Shown in pieces: positions 47,446 through 56,455 of a stretch of 64,000 bases of DNA; position 1 is the first letter of the stretch; every line of letters starts with the position of its first letter. This DNA is from Pseudarthrobacter sp. ATCC 49987 (lineage in GTDB: Bacteria; Actinomycetota; Actinomycetes; Actinomycetales; Micrococcaceae): the NCBI RefSeq assembly GCF_009928425.1, contig NZ_JAABNS010000001.1, positions 3,100,001-3,164,000 of the forward strand, read 5' to 3'. A program made the translations under genes and the position numbers. The notes under the pieces are model-generated. The model had not been told where the DNA came from. It searched no databases and saw only the letters and a list, made by a program, of their open reading frames with translations.

Positions 47446-48735
47446 ATGGACCGGCCCCGCCGAAATGTGTCAGCCCCCGAGCGGGTGAGGCGATCTGCGG
47501 CGCCCGGCGCGAACCGGCACATCGTCTGGGGCCCGGTGATCGGGTTCGGGCTCGTCAGCCTGGCCGCCGACGTCGTCTCCGACGGCGCCCGGCCGCTGGC
47601 CGGTCCCCTGCTCGCCCAGCTGGGTGCCTCCGCGCTGCTCGTCGGACTCGTCACGGGCGCCGCGGAGGCTGCAGCGCAGGGACTCCGGCTGTTGTTCGGG
47701 CCTTGGGCGGACCGGACCCGCCGCTACTGGTCATTCACACTGGCCGGATATGGCCTCACCGCGGTCTGTGTGCCCCTGCTCGCCTTGGCACCCCTGGCCG
47801 GTGAAGCCGGATTGGTTCTGGCGTCCGTGCTGATCATCGGGGACCGCGTCGGCAAGGCCGTCCGCAGCCCGGCAAAGACCGTGCTGCTGGCAGCGGTCGC
47901 CAAACCCGTCGGGCGTGGCCGCGGCTTCGCCGTCCACAAGTCCCTCGACCTTGTCGGTGCCCTGCTCGGGCCGGTCCTGGTCGCCGCGGTACTCGCGGTC
48001 ACCGGCAACCTGTCGGCGGCCTTCGCGGTCCTGTCCCTTCCGGCAGCGGCGGCCATGTTCCTGCTGTTCCGGCTGCGCCGGCGCGTGCCGGATCCCGGCG
48101 CACGCCAGCCGTCCGGGGCCGCAGACGGCGGCCCCGGCGCTGCCGCCGTCGAGCCTGCGCCTGCGGGTGTTCCCGGCGGTCCGGCGTCGGTGTTCACCGG
48201 GAGGTTTGTGCTGTTTGCTGTCGCGGCCTTCTTCTGGAGTGCCGGACTGGTGGCCTTCGGCGTCATCTCCTTCCACCTCACGACGGCGGCGGCCGTCCCG
48301 GTGGCAGTGGTCCCGCTGCTGTATGCAGGCGCAATGGCGGCGGCGGCCCTTGGTGCCCTCGCCAGCGGCGTCCTCTACGACCGCTCCGGCGCCTCAGTGC
48401 TCCTCACGCTTCCCCTGCTAATAGCCGCCGTCCCGGTGCTGGCCCTGGCGCCGGCGGCCGGGCTGGCGTTTGCCGGGGTCCTCGTCTGGGGCACTGCCAC
48501 CGGGATCCAGGACTCGACTGTCAAGGCGCTCGTTGCGGACCTGGTGCCGGAACAGCGGCAGGGCACGGCGTACGGCGTCTTCGCGGCGTTCGAGGGCGCC
48601 GGGGCGCTGGCGGGTGGGGCACTGTACGGCGTGCTGTATGACGACCGTCCACTGCTGATTGTGGCCGTGGCCGTCCTGCAGCTGCTGGCGATCGCGGTGC
48701 TGGCGGTGGCGCTGCGCAGGACCCGCAGCCGCTAG
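47446..48735 (+). CDS. MFS transporter
   Basis: A 429-residue major-facilitator protein with about 12 predicted membrane segments in two halves joined by a charged, Gly/Ala/Pro-rich central loop (RLRRRVPDPGARQPSGAADG). The start WGPVIGFGLVSLAADVVSDGARP and LFGPWADRTRRYW (the loop 2-3 G-x-x-x-D-x-x-x-R pattern) are characteristic; the second half has GALASGVLYDRSGASVL at the equivalent position. DRVGKAVRSPAKTVLLA follows the first half's motif. The substrate cannot be told. It converges on the P-type ATPase with 34 bp between stops. Confidence 0.85.
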   Translation: MDRPRRNVSAPERVRRSAAPGANRHIVWGPVIGFGLVSLAADVVSDGARPLAGPLLAQLGASALLVGLVTGAAEAAAQGLRLLFGPWADRTRRYWSFTLAGYGLTAVCVPLLALAPLAGEAGLVLASVLIIGDRVGKAVRSPAKTVLLAAVAKPVGRGRGFAVHKSLDLVGALLGPVLVAAVLAVTGNLSAAFAVLSLPAAAAMFLLFRLRRRVPDPGARQPSGAADGGPGAAAVEPAPAGVPGGPASVFTGRFVLFAVAAFFWSAGLVAFGVISFHLTTAAAVPVAVVPLLYAGAMAAAALGALASGVLYDRSGASVLLTLPLLIAAVPVLALAPAAGLAFAGVLVWGTATGIQDSTVKALVADLVPEQRQGTAYGVFAAFEGAGALAGGALYGVLYDDRPLLIVAVAVLQLLAIAVLAVALRRTRSR

Positions 48736-48769
48736 CATCGTCCGTCGGGCCGGGGTCCGGCGTCGTTCC

Positions 48770-51613
48770 TCATTCCCGGACCTGCGCGCCCCGGCGCCGC
48801 CCGCCCATCCGGAGGGCGATCTTGCGGAGCTCATCAAACCAGAGCACAGTCGAGGCCATCACGACGCAGATGGCCCAGTGGCCGGGGTCCAGGGACGCTG
48901 TCCCGAAGGCCCGCTGCAGGAAAGGAAGCTCCACGACCGCCACCTGCAGCACCGCCGCGAGCAGCACGGAACCCCAGAGCCATCTATTTACGAAAAGCCG
49001 GCGGAAGGCCGACGTCGTCTCCGAGCGGGAGTTGAAAGCGTTGAACAGCTGGGCAAACACCAGGGTGGTGAAGCCGGCGGTGCGGGCGACGTCGAGCGAA
49101 TCTTTGCCGCCTGGGACCAGGCCTCCCGGCAGGAAGATATCGATGGTCAGCAGGGACGCGACGCCCATGACGAGGCCAACGCTGAGGATGCCCAGCCACA
49201 TGCGCGGGCCGAGGATCCGGTCGCTGCGTTTGCGGGGCCCGCGCGCCATGACGTCGTCGATTTCCGGGTCAATGCCCATTGCAAGAGCGGGCCCGGAGTC
49301 GGTCACCAGATTGATCCACAGGATCTGGGTGGCCAGCAGCGGCACCGCGACTTCGCCGGCGCTCGCTCCGGTCAGGCCCATGGCGCCGGCGAACACAACA
49401 CCGAGGAAGACGGTAAAAACTTCGCCCATGTTCGAGGACAGCAGGTAGCGCAGGAATTTTTCGATGTTCTCGAAGATGACCCGTCCCTGGCGCACCGCGG
49501 AGACGATCGTGGCGAAGTTGTCGTCGGCCAGGATCATGTTCGAGGCCTCTTTGGTGACCTCGGTGCCGGTGACCCCCATGGCGATGCCGATGTCCGCGGT
49601 CTTCAGCGCGGGCGCGTCGTTGACGCCGTCACCGGTCATCGCCACCACGTTGCCTTCTGCCTGCAGGGCGCTGATGATCTGCAGCTTGTTCTGCGGTGCC
49701 ACCCGCGCGTACACCGAGGTGTTCCGGGTCAGCGTCCGCAGCCCGTCCTCGTCCAGTTCGTCCAGCTCGGCGCCGGTGACGGCCCGTTCCCCCGGCCTGG
49801 CGATCCCGAGGTCGCCGGCGATCCGGGCCGCGCTGAGCGGATGGTCCCCGGTGATCATCATGACGCGGATGCCGGCCCGCCGCGCCTCGGCCACTGCGGG
49901 GGCCGCTTCGGCCCGGGGCGGGGCCAGGATTCCGACGACGCCGATGTACACCAGCGTGCTCTCGTCCTCCTCATCGAGGACTTCCGCTTCATGCCGGTCC
50001 GCTTCGGTGTATTGCCGGTAGGCCACGCCGAGCGTGCGGAACGCCTGGGACGAAAGCTCCTCGACGTCGCCAAGAGCCCGGGCGCGGCGGTCCGCGTCCA
50101 TCGGCACCACCTCCCCGCCGAGCTGCAGTGCGGTGCAGCGTTCCAGCAGGACGTCCGGGGCGCCCTTGGTGACAAGGGACAGGGTGCCGGCCTCCCGGTG
50201 GTGGGCCAGCGCGGACATCAGTTTCCGCTCCGAGGTGAAGGGGATCTCGCCACGGCGCTCGAACTCCCCGATCCGGTCCGTGACCCCGTCCAGCTTCCGG
50301 GCAGCGACGAGGAACGCAGCCTCCGTCGGGTCGCCCTGGATCTCCCATTCACCGCCGTGTTCGCGCAGCTGCGCGTTGTTGGCGAAGGAGCCCCCGGCCA
50401 GCACCATGCGGGCTTCCCGGAGCAGGGCCGGATCACGCACCTCCTGGCCGTTGTGCAGCACACCGCCCTCCGGCCGGTACCCGACACCGGTGAGCTCGAC
50501 CTGGCCGGAGGCGGTGCTGATCCTGCAGATGGTCATCTCGTTGCGGGTGAGCGTTCCGGTCTTATCCGAGGCGATCACCGAGGCGGAGCCGAGGGTCTCG
50601 ACCGAGTGCAGCTCCTTGACGACGGCGTTGCGCTTGGCCATATTCTGGACGCCGATGGCGAGCACCACGGACAGGATGGCTGGCAGCCCCTCCGGCACGG
50701 CCGCCACCGCGAGCGAGACCCCCAGCAGCAGGACCGCGACGAGCCCGCTCAGCGAGGACACTCCGTTGACGACGATGATCGTGGCCATCACCACGACGGC
50801 GATCCCGATCACCGTGATGCCGAGCAACTTGCTGACGCCCGCGATTTCCTGCTGCAGAGGGGTAGGGGCGTCTTCAACAGCCGCCAGCATGCCCGCGATC
50901 GCGCCGACTTCGGTGTCCATCCCGGTTCCGGTGACCACCGCGCGGCCCACGCCTTGTGCGACGGCCGTCCCCTTGTAGACCATGTTCAACCGGTCACCGA
51001 GGGGAATGTCGCCGATCAGGGTGCCCGGGTCCTTGAAGACGGGCGCACTTTCCCCGGTGAGTGAGGATTCGGCGACGCCCAGGGAACTGGCCGTAATCAG
51101 GCGGGCGTCAGCACCGACGGAATCCCCCTCGTTGAGGACCAGGATGTCACCAGGCACCAGCTCCGAGGACGGCACGGTTTTCAGTTCACCGTCCCGCAAC
51201 ACTGTGGAGTTCGCTGCCGTCATCAGCCTCAGCGCCGCGACGGCGCTCTCGGCCTTGTTCTCCTGGACGAAACCGAGGACGCCGTTGAACAAGACCACGG
51301 CGCCGATGACGACAGCGTCAATCGGCACGCCGGCGGCGCCTTCCACGGTCCAGGCAAGGACCGAGATGGCGATGGCCGCCAGCAGCAGGTAGATCAGCGG
51401 GTCCTGGAACTGCCGCAGGACCTTCCGCCACAGCGGCACACTTGGTGCGGGGCGGAGTTCATTGGCGCCGTAGAGCCCCAGGCGCCGCTCCGCTTCGGCC
51501 TGGTCCAGGCCCCCCTCCGGTTTGACCACGAGGGTGTGCAGGGCATCCGTGGCGCGGCGGAGGTGCCACCCAACAGCGCTGGTGGCATCGCCGTCGGCGT
51601 TGCTGATCGGCAC
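48770..51613 (-). CDS. Cation-translocating P-type ATPase (Ca2+/P2 type)
   Basis: A 947-residue P2-type pump resembling SERCA-like Ca2+ ATPases. An N-terminal cation-ATPase domain (GLDQAEAERRLGLYGANELRP) is followed by ten predicted membrane helices, the actuator motif SSLTGESAP, the M4 site AVAAVPEGLPAILSVV, the phosphorylation site DKTGTLTRNEM, and the hinge MTGDGVNDAPALKTADIGIAMG. M6 has WINLVTDSGPALAMGIDP, preserving the N-x-x-T-D cation ligands of SERCA. Start GTG 51613. No chaperone or metal-binding domain is present, arguing against Cu or Zn export. Direction is presumably Ca2+ (or Mn2+) out. Confidence 0.9.
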   Translation of the reverse strand: MPISNADGDATSAVGWHLRRATDALHTLVVKPEGGLDQAEAERRLGLYGANELRPAPSVPLWRKVLRQFQDPLIYLLLAAIAISVLAWTVEGAAGVPIDAVVIGAVVLFNGVLGFVQENKAESAVAALRLMTAANSTVLRDGELKTVPSSELVPGDILVLNEGDSVGADARLITASSLGVAESSLTGESAPVFKDPGTLIGDIPLGDRLNMVYKGTAVAQGVGRAVVTGTGMDTEVGAIAGMLAAVEDAPTPLQQEIAGVSKLLGITVIGIAVVVMATIIVVNGVSSLSGLVAVLLLGVSLAVAAVPEGLPAILSVVLAIGVQNMAKRNAVVKELHSVETLGSASVIASDKTGTLTRNEMTICRISTASGQVELTGVGYRPEGGVLHNGQEVRDPALLREARMVLAGGSFANNAQLREHGGEWEIQGDPTEAAFLVAARKLDGVTDRIGEFERRGEIPFTSERKLMSALAHHREAGTLSLVTKGAPDVLLERCTALQLGGEVVPMDADRRARALGDVEELSSQAFRTLGVAYRQYTEADRHEAEVLDEEDESTLVYIGVVGILAPPRAEAAPAVAEARRAGIRVMMITGDHPLSAARIAGDLGIARPGERAVTGAELDELDEDGLRTLTRNTSVYARVAPQNKLQIISALQAEGNVVAMTGDGVNDAPALKTADIGIAMGVTGTEVTKEASNMILADDNFATIVSAVRQGRVIFENIEKFLRYLLSSNMGEVFTVFLGVVFAGAMGLTGASAGEVAVPLLATQILWINLVTDSGPALAMGIDPEIDDVMARGPRKRSDRILGPRMWLGILSVGLVMGVASLLTIDIFLPGGLVPGGKDSLDVARTAGFTTLVFAQLFNAFNSRSETTSAFRRLFVNRWLWGSVLLAAVLQVAVVELPFLQRAFGTASLDPGHWAICVVMASTVLWFDELRKIALRMGGRRRGAQVRE

Positions 51614-51630
51614 GGCTGAGGGGCCCTGGG

Positions 51631-52104
51631 TTATCTGGCCCAGACCGAGGCAGCGCCGGAATGGCCTGTGATGATGCTCTGGTAGATGAAGAAGGCCCCC
51701 GCTGCGGCTGCGACGACCAGGAGGGTGGTCCGGACGGCGCGGTTGGTCCGCAGGCTTCCCAGGAAGGCGAAGCGCCGGCCGATGGGCACATAGCTCACAA
51801 CCAGCGTCGCCGCGATGACCGCGAAGAACACCACGGAGACGGCCTTCAGCACGTCCCCTTGCTCCGCGTGTTCCCGGATCAGGGCAGACGCGGGACGGGC
51901 CTTCTGCAGCTGCTCACCGGCCTGCGCGGTGATGAGGGACACCGGAACCAGGCCCAGCGACAGCACTCCCAGCGGCCAGGCCAGGTAGCTGCGCCAGCGC
52001 GGTGCGGCGGCGTAGGCGATCGCCGCGAGGCCGGCGATCGGTGCCAGCACCACGACGGCGTGGATGAGCAGGATGTGGGCCGGGAGCCCCGCTATTTCGA
52101 TCAT
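51631..52104 (-). CDS. DUF2231-like membrane protein
   Basis: A 157-residue membrane protein with four hydrophobic helices: PAHILLIHAVVVLAPIAGLAA, YLAWPLGVLSLGLVPVSLIT, AVSVVFFAVIAATLVVSYVP and TLLVVAAAAGAFFIYQSIIT. The N-terminal His residues (PAHILLIHAVV) and GHSGA near the end resemble DUF2231 proteins, which are suspected haem-binding, though that is not proven. I chose ATG 52104; the upstream extension is not family-like. It ends 18 bp before the P-type ATPase start on the same strand, so an operon is likely. Confidence 0.75.
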   Translation of the reverse strand: MIEIAGLPAHILLIHAVVVLAPIAGLAAIAYAAAPRWRSYLAWPLGVLSLGLVPVSLITAQAGEQLQKARPASALIREHAEQGDVLKAVSVVFFAVIAATLVVSYVPIGRRFAFLGSLRTNRAVRTTLLVVAAAAGAFFIYQSIITGHSGAASVWAR

Positions 52105-52174
52105 GTCTGCCCTTTTCTTCGAACGAACTGCCCGTGGCGGCGGCATCGCCGGGCCGGGCTTCTATGATTCTTGC

Positions 52175-53143
52175 ATGGGAGAGCAGGGGCTGGCCGACGT
52201 TGCGGCACTGCTCTACGCCCTCCCGTTCGACGACTTTGTCCCCGCGCGGACCGCAGCTGCCAAAGACGCGGCCGCCGCGAAGGACCAGCCGTCCCTCGCT
52301 GCAGAATTGCGCTCCCTGCCCAAGCCGTCCGTGGCGGCGTGGACTGTGAACATGCTCGCGGCCCGGCAGCCGGAGACCCTGCGGGAACTCGCCGGGCTGG
52401 GGAGGTCGATGCGCGCCGCTCAGTCCTCCCTTGACGCCCCGGAACTCCGCCGCCTGGGACAGGAACGGCGGCAACTCCTCGGCAGCGCGGTCCAGGCGGC
52501 CCGGGCGGTAGCCGAGCAGCAGGGCCGGAAGATCAGCGCAGCCATCGCTTCGGAAGTGGAAGCGACGCTGCGGGCGGCGACAGCGGACGAGGGGGCCGCG
52601 GCTGCCGTGCAGTCGGGCCGCCTGCTCCGGGGACTGTCCGCCGACGGCGTCGACGTGGTGGAACTTTCCGGTGCCGTTGCGCTGCCCGGCCTGGTGCTCC
52701 CCGACAGGGCGGTACCGGCGCCCGCGCCCAGCTCATCCGGCGAGGCGGTTCGGACCGGAACCACGCGCCCGAAAGAAGCGGGGCAGCCCCGGCTGCGGGC
52801 TGTCCGCCCCGAACCCCGGAGAACCACTCCCTCCGCGCTGGAACGGGCCCGGTCACTGCTCAAGGATGCCGAAGAGGCCGCTGGCGCGGCCGCGGGGCAA
52901 GCGCAACAGGACAAGGAGGAGCTTGCCTCGTTGACCGCCCTGACCACGGAGCTCTCCGACACTGCGCGCAGGCTGCGCGAGCAGCTGGCCCAGTGCGAAC
53001 GGGAACTCAAAGCGGCCGCGAAACGACGCGAACTGGCCGCGGCCGAGGCCCAGCAGGCAGCACGGGCGGCGGACCGGGCGCGGCGCACCGCGGACCTTGC
53101 CCGGGAACGGGTGCTGCGGCTTGGCAACACGCCGGACCCATAA
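52175..53143 (+). CDS. Coiled-coil protein of unknown function
   Basis: A 322-residue, Ala/Arg/Glu-rich cytosolic protein. The N-terminal part (LADVAALLYALPFDDFVPARTAAA, LRSLPKPSVAAWTVNMLAAR) looks like a conserved helical domain; the C-terminal 80 residues (LKDAEEAAGAAAGQAQQDKEE onwards) form a strong predicted coiled coil. I chose ATG 52175 because TATGAT lies exactly 6 nt upstream, a good leaderless promoter. I recognise no family name. It is divergent from the DUF2231/ATPase pair across about 70 bp. Confidence 0.7.
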   Translation: MGEQGLADVAALLYALPFDDFVPARTAAAKDAAAAKDQPSLAAELRSLPKPSVAAWTVNMLAARQPETLRELAGLGRSMRAAQSSLDAPELRRLGQERRQLLGSAVQAARAVAEQQGRKISAAIASEVEATLRAATADEGAAAAVQSGRLLRGLSADGVDVVELSGAVALPGLVLPDRAVPAPAPSSSGEAVRTGTTRPKEAGQPRLRAVRPEPRRTTPSALERARSLLKDAEEAAGAAAGQAQQDKEELASLTALTTELSDTARRLREQLAQCERELKAAAKRRELAAAEAQQAARAADRARRTADLARERVLRLGNTPDP

Positions 53144-53179
53144 GCTCACAGTGTCAGAGCCCGGCGGCACACTTAATGC

Positions 53180-53359
53180 ATGGAAACCACCCAGTACTTC
53201 GAAGTCACGTATCTGGACACGGACTGCGGCCGCATCCGCGCCGAGACGTTCGATGACATCGCCGACGCCGAACGGTTCGCCGGCCGCCAGGCCGCCGACG
53301 AGGACGGCTGGGCCATCATCGACGCGGTGCCGGTAAAGGAAGGCCTGAAGGCCGCCTAG
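53180..53359 (+). CDS. Small acidic protein, 59 residues
   Basis: The frame reads METTQYFEVTYLDTDCGRIR, then AETFDDIADAERFAGRQAAD and EDGWAIIDAVPVKEGLKAA to TAG at 53357-53359. Codon use is typical (GC-rich third positions), and the pattern beta-beta-helix-beta (TDCGRIRAETFDD, DAERFAGRQA, WAIIDAV) looks like a genuine small fold. It follows the coiled-coil gene by 37 bp on the same strand. I see no clear ribosome-binding site. Function unknown. Confidence 0.65.
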   Translation: METTQYFEVTYLDTDCGRIRAETFDDIADAERFAGRQAADEDGWAIIDAVPVKEGLKAA

Positions 53360-53500
53360 CCGAACTGCCCGGGCGGCTGGCTGAGGTCGGGTGAGGACAC
53401 GCCGGTCCGCCGGCTAATTGCTCCGTTAGTCCCCCGCCGCCATAAGTACCGACCGCTTTTCCTCTGGAAACCTCAGCACCCCGGGCCCTACCATGGAGCC

Positions 53501-54880
53501 ATGTTGGGCACCCGCACGGTGAGGGTCTTCGCGGACGGCTTCGGCGGCGAAGTGATCAGGCCGGGCGAACCGAAGTACGACGCTGCGCGTGCGGTGTGGA
53601 ATGGTCTGGTCGACCGCAGGCCGGGCCTGGTCGTGCGGCCGAACGGAACGGCGGACGTCGTGGCGGCCTTGCGGTTCGCCCGCGAACAGGACCTCGTCGT
53701 CGCCGTGCGCGGCGGCGGCCACAGCATCCCCGGATTCTCTACCTGCGACGACGGGATAGTCATCGACCTCTCGCGGATGCGCGGCGCGACGATCGATCCC
53801 GCACACCGCACAGCTGTCTGCGCCGGCGGCGCGCTGCTCTCAGAGTTGGACAACGCGGCACAGGCCGTTGGCCTCGTATGCCCTGTCGGCGTAGTCTCCC
53901 ACACCGGCGTCGCCGGTCTCACTCTTGGCGGCGGGATGGGCCGCCTGCAGCGGAAGTTCGGGCTGACGATCGACAGCCTGCGCGCGGTGGACCTTGTGAC
54001 GTCCGAAGGCGGGACCGTCCGTGCCTCGGCGGACGAGAACCCCGACCTCTTCTGGGGTGTCCGCGGGGCCGGCGCAAACTTCGGCGTCGCGACGTCGTTC
54101 GAATACGTCCTTCATCCGCTCGACCATCCGATCACGCACGGCACCGTCGTCTACCCAATCGAGCGCGCCGGCGAGCTGGCACAACTCTTCACTGAGATTT
54201 CCGGGACGGGCCCGGACGAGCTGTGGCTCGGCTTTTACATCCGCCTGGCGCTCCCGACGGAGGACTTCCCGCCAGGGATCGGGGGCCGGCCGATAGCCGC
54301 CGTCTCCGTTTTGCACTGCGGGCAGCCCCGCGAGGCCGAGCGGGATCTCGGGCGGTTGCGGGCGTTCGGACATCCGGTTGCCGGCTCGATCGAGCCGAAA
54401 CCGCACCTGGCAGCACAGCGCCTCGCAGACGTGTCCTCGGCGTGGGGCCACCGCTTCTACATGAAGAGCGCCTTCCTCCGCAGCCTGCCCGGGGAGCTCG
54501 TCGATATGGCAGTCCAGCACGCCCACGGGATTCCTGAGGGAGCCGGAGGCGAGTTCGGTTTCTGGTCTTGGGGCCGGGCGATCGCCGAGGTGCCGGAGGA
54601 CGCGACCGCGTTCACGGGCCGCACGGCGGCCTACTGGATGGGCGCCGAGATCCAGTGGGACGATCCGGCGCTCGACGGGCCGTGCCGGGAGTGGGCACGG
54701 GCGGGAATGGCCGACGTCGGGCCGTTCACCACCAGCGGCCGCTACGTCAACGACGTCGCCGAACCGCGTGAGAACGCGCGCGCGATCTACGGCGACGGGA
54801 AGTACGAGCGGCTGGTCGGGCTCAAGCGCATTTGGGACCCGGACAACGTTTTCCGGATGAATCAGAACATCCGCCCATAG
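53501..54880 (+). CDS. FAD-linked oxidoreductase, berberine-bridge-enzyme type
   Basis: A 459-residue VAO/BBE-family oxidase. The FAD domain has AVRGGGHSIPGFSTCDDG, with His near residue 73 in the position of the 8-alpha-histidyl FAD link, then VSHTGVAGLTLGGGMGRLQRKFGLTIDSL and VRGAGANFGVATSFEY. The residue that in bicovalent members is Cys (C-P-x-V-G segment) is not seen here, so only single attachment is expected. The BBE C-terminal segment is RAIYGDGKYERLVGLKRIWDPDNVFRMNQNI. ATG 53501 has TACCAT 6 nt upstream. Substrates in this family range from sugars to alkaloids and aclacinomycin; unknown here. Confidence 0.87.
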   Translation: MLGTRTVRVFADGFGGEVIRPGEPKYDAARAVWNGLVDRRPGLVVRPNGTADVVAALRFAREQDLVVAVRGGGHSIPGFSTCDDGIVIDLSRMRGATIDPAHRTAVCAGGALLSELDNAAQAVGLVCPVGVVSHTGVAGLTLGGGMGRLQRKFGLTIDSLRAVDLVTSEGGTVRASADENPDLFWGVRGAGANFGVATSFEYVLHPLDHPITHGTVVYPIERAGELAQLFTEISGTGPDELWLGFYIRLALPTEDFPPGIGGRPIAAVSVLHCGQPREAERDLGRLRAFGHPVAGSIEPKPHLAAQRLADVSSAWGHRFYMKSAFLRSLPGELVDMAVQHAHGIPEGAGGEFGFWSWGRAIAEVPEDATAFTGRTAAYWMGAEIQWDDPALDGPCREWARAGMADVGPFTTSGRYVNDVAEPRENARAIYGDGKYERLVGLKRIWDPDNVFRMNQNIRP

Positions 54881-54936
54881 CGGCAACCGGGACGGGCGGC
54901 TGGGGTCCGCCCTGAAACGGCTACCGGGCAGGAGAA

Positions 54937-54966
54937 AGGGCCCCCACCCTCTCGGGTGAAGGCCCT
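54937..54966 (-). terminator. Terminator of the aldo/keto reductase gene
   Basis: On minus, AGGGCCTTCACCC pairs with GGGTGGGGGCCCT (imperfect) around GAGA, followed by TTCTCC, 75 bp after the stop. Confidence 0.5.
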
Positions 54967-55040
54967 GCTGTGGCTCCACTGGGCCGCCGCCGCAGCCGGC
55001 TGGCGGCCGCACCGCTGGCCTGCCCGGCTAAGCGGGTGGC

Positions 55041-55886
55041 TTAGGCGAAGTCGGAGACTGCGGGGTCCGGGCCGATACGGCCGGCGCCCTCCGCCGAGTT
55101 GTCCATCCCGTTGATGGCCTGCACATCGGTCTCGTCCAGGCTGACATCCAGCGCAGCGTAGTTCTCGCGGATGCGTGATTCGGTCACGGACTTGGGGATG
55201 ACCACGTTGCCGATCGCCAGGTGCCAGGCGATGACCACCTGCGCCGGGGTGGCGTTGTGCTTGGCCGCGATCTGGCCGATGACCGCACTCTCCAGCAGCT
55301 CACCGCCCTGGCCGAGCGGCGACCAGGCCTCGGTAAGGATGCCCTTGGAGGCGTTGAATTCCCGCAGCTCGGCCTGGTTGAAGAAAGGGTGCAGTTCGAC
55401 CTGGTTGATGGCCGGTACAACGCCGGTCTCGTCAATCAGGCGCTGCAGGCCTTCCTTGGTGAAGTTGGAGACGCCGATGGTCTTCACACGGCCCTGCTTC
55501 TGCAGCTCGATAAGAGCCTTCCAGCTGTCCACGTACTTGTCCTGCTTGGGCTGCATCCAGTGGATCAGGTACATGTCCAGGGTCGCCAGGCCCAGGCGCT
55601 CCATGGATTCCTCGAAGGCCTTCAGCGTGGACTCGTAGCCCTGGTCCGCGTTCCACAGCTTGGTGGTGATGAAGATTTCCTCGGGCGTGAGGCCTGAGCG
55701 CTCGATCGCGCGGCCCACGCCTGCCTCATTGCCATAGATCTTGGCGGTGTCGATGTGGCGGAAGCCTGCCTCGAAGGCCTGGACAACCACCTTCTCGGCG
55801 ACGTCGTCTTCAACCTGCCACACTCCGTAGCCAAGCTGGGGAATGGTGTTGCCGTCATTGAAAGTCAGTACCGGTGAAAAAGTCAT
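55041..55886 (-). CDS. Aldo/keto reductase
   Basis: A 281-residue NADPH-dependent oxidoreductase of the prokaryotic AKR5-like group (2,5-diketo-gluconate reductase relatives). The barrel starts TFNDGNTIPQLGYGVWQV; the catalytic tetrad is Asp and Tyr in FRHIDTAKIYGNEAGVG, Lys in FITTKLWNAD and His in MYLIHWMQP. The cofactor motif is VVIPKSVTESRIRENYAALD. The ATG is at 55886. Stand-alone gene with its own terminator. Substrate not determined. Confidence 0.9.
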   Translation of the reverse strand: MTFSPVLTFNDGNTIPQLGYGVWQVEDDVAEKVVVQAFEAGFRHIDTAKIYGNEAGVGRAIERSGLTPEEIFITTKLWNADQGYESTLKAFEESMERLGLATLDMYLIHWMQPKQDKYVDSWKALIELQKQGRVKTIGVSNFTKEGLQRLIDETGVVPAINQVELHPFFNQAELREFNASKGILTEAWSPLGQGGELLESAVIGQIAAKHNATPAQVVIAWHLAIGNVVIPKSVTESRIRENYAALDVSLDETDVQAINGMDNSAEGAGRIGPDPAVSDFA

Positions 55887-55992
55887 CTGACTATCTTTGC
55901 AACGACCCCGGCATACCGCCAGCACAAACGGCGCAGCTAAGCTAGGCGCTTAACCGGGAATATCAGCCCCGCAGCCGGGGATCCGAGATCCC

Positions 55993-56448
55993 TCAGTCGG
56001 TGGCGGCCGCCCCGGCAAGCCGGCGTTCGGCGTCGTTGACGTGTTCCAGCACCATCTGGGCGCGGCGCCGGACCGATTCCGCGCCGGCCGGAACGGGGCC
56101 GGCGGCGAGGCGGAGCATCGCGGCTGCCTCGGCAGTGGTGGCCAGGGAGTTGCCGGCCGTGGACAGGGCACGGTGGACCCCGGCCAGGGTCCCCGGAATG
56201 TCGAGGCCCTCGCTGGGCGCAAGCCGCTGGGCCTCCACGCAGATCCTCCGGACCCGCCCCGAAAGCTCCGTGAGTTCATTGGCGATCTCAAGGAGCTCGG
56301 CATAGAGCGCCTCGTCCTGCACGCCCTCGAGGATCTGGTGGTAGCGGTCGAGGCCGCGGGTGAAGCGGTCGTGGGCCCGCCGCCAGAGGCCCTTGCCGAG
56401 TTCGGCGTCGTCTTTGCGTCCTTGCCGGGCCGCGCTGAAGAATCCCAA
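55993..56448 (-). CDS. Helical protein cotranscribed with bpa, function unknown
   Basis: A 151-residue, mostly alpha-helical cytosolic protein (GLWRRAHDRFTRGLDRYHQIL, then ELLEIANELTELSGRVRRICV and AQMVLEHVNDAERRLAG). The start is uncertain: I chose TTG 56448 (MGFFSAARQGRKDDAEL), 8 bp after the bpa stop, since the longer frame to 56520 would overlap bpa by 65 bp with Pro/Arg-rich, non-domain sequence. Tight linkage to bpa suggests a shared role, but I know no evidence for that. No family recognised. Confidence 0.7.
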   Translation of the reverse strand: MGFFSAARQGRKDDAELGKGLWRRAHDRFTRGLDRYHQILEGVQDEALYAELLEIANELTELSGRVRRICVEAQRLAPSEGLDIPGTLAGVHRALSTAGNSLATTAEAAAMLRLAAGPVPAGAESVRRRAQMVLEHVNDAERRLAGAAATD

Positions 56449-56455
56449 GAGTGCC

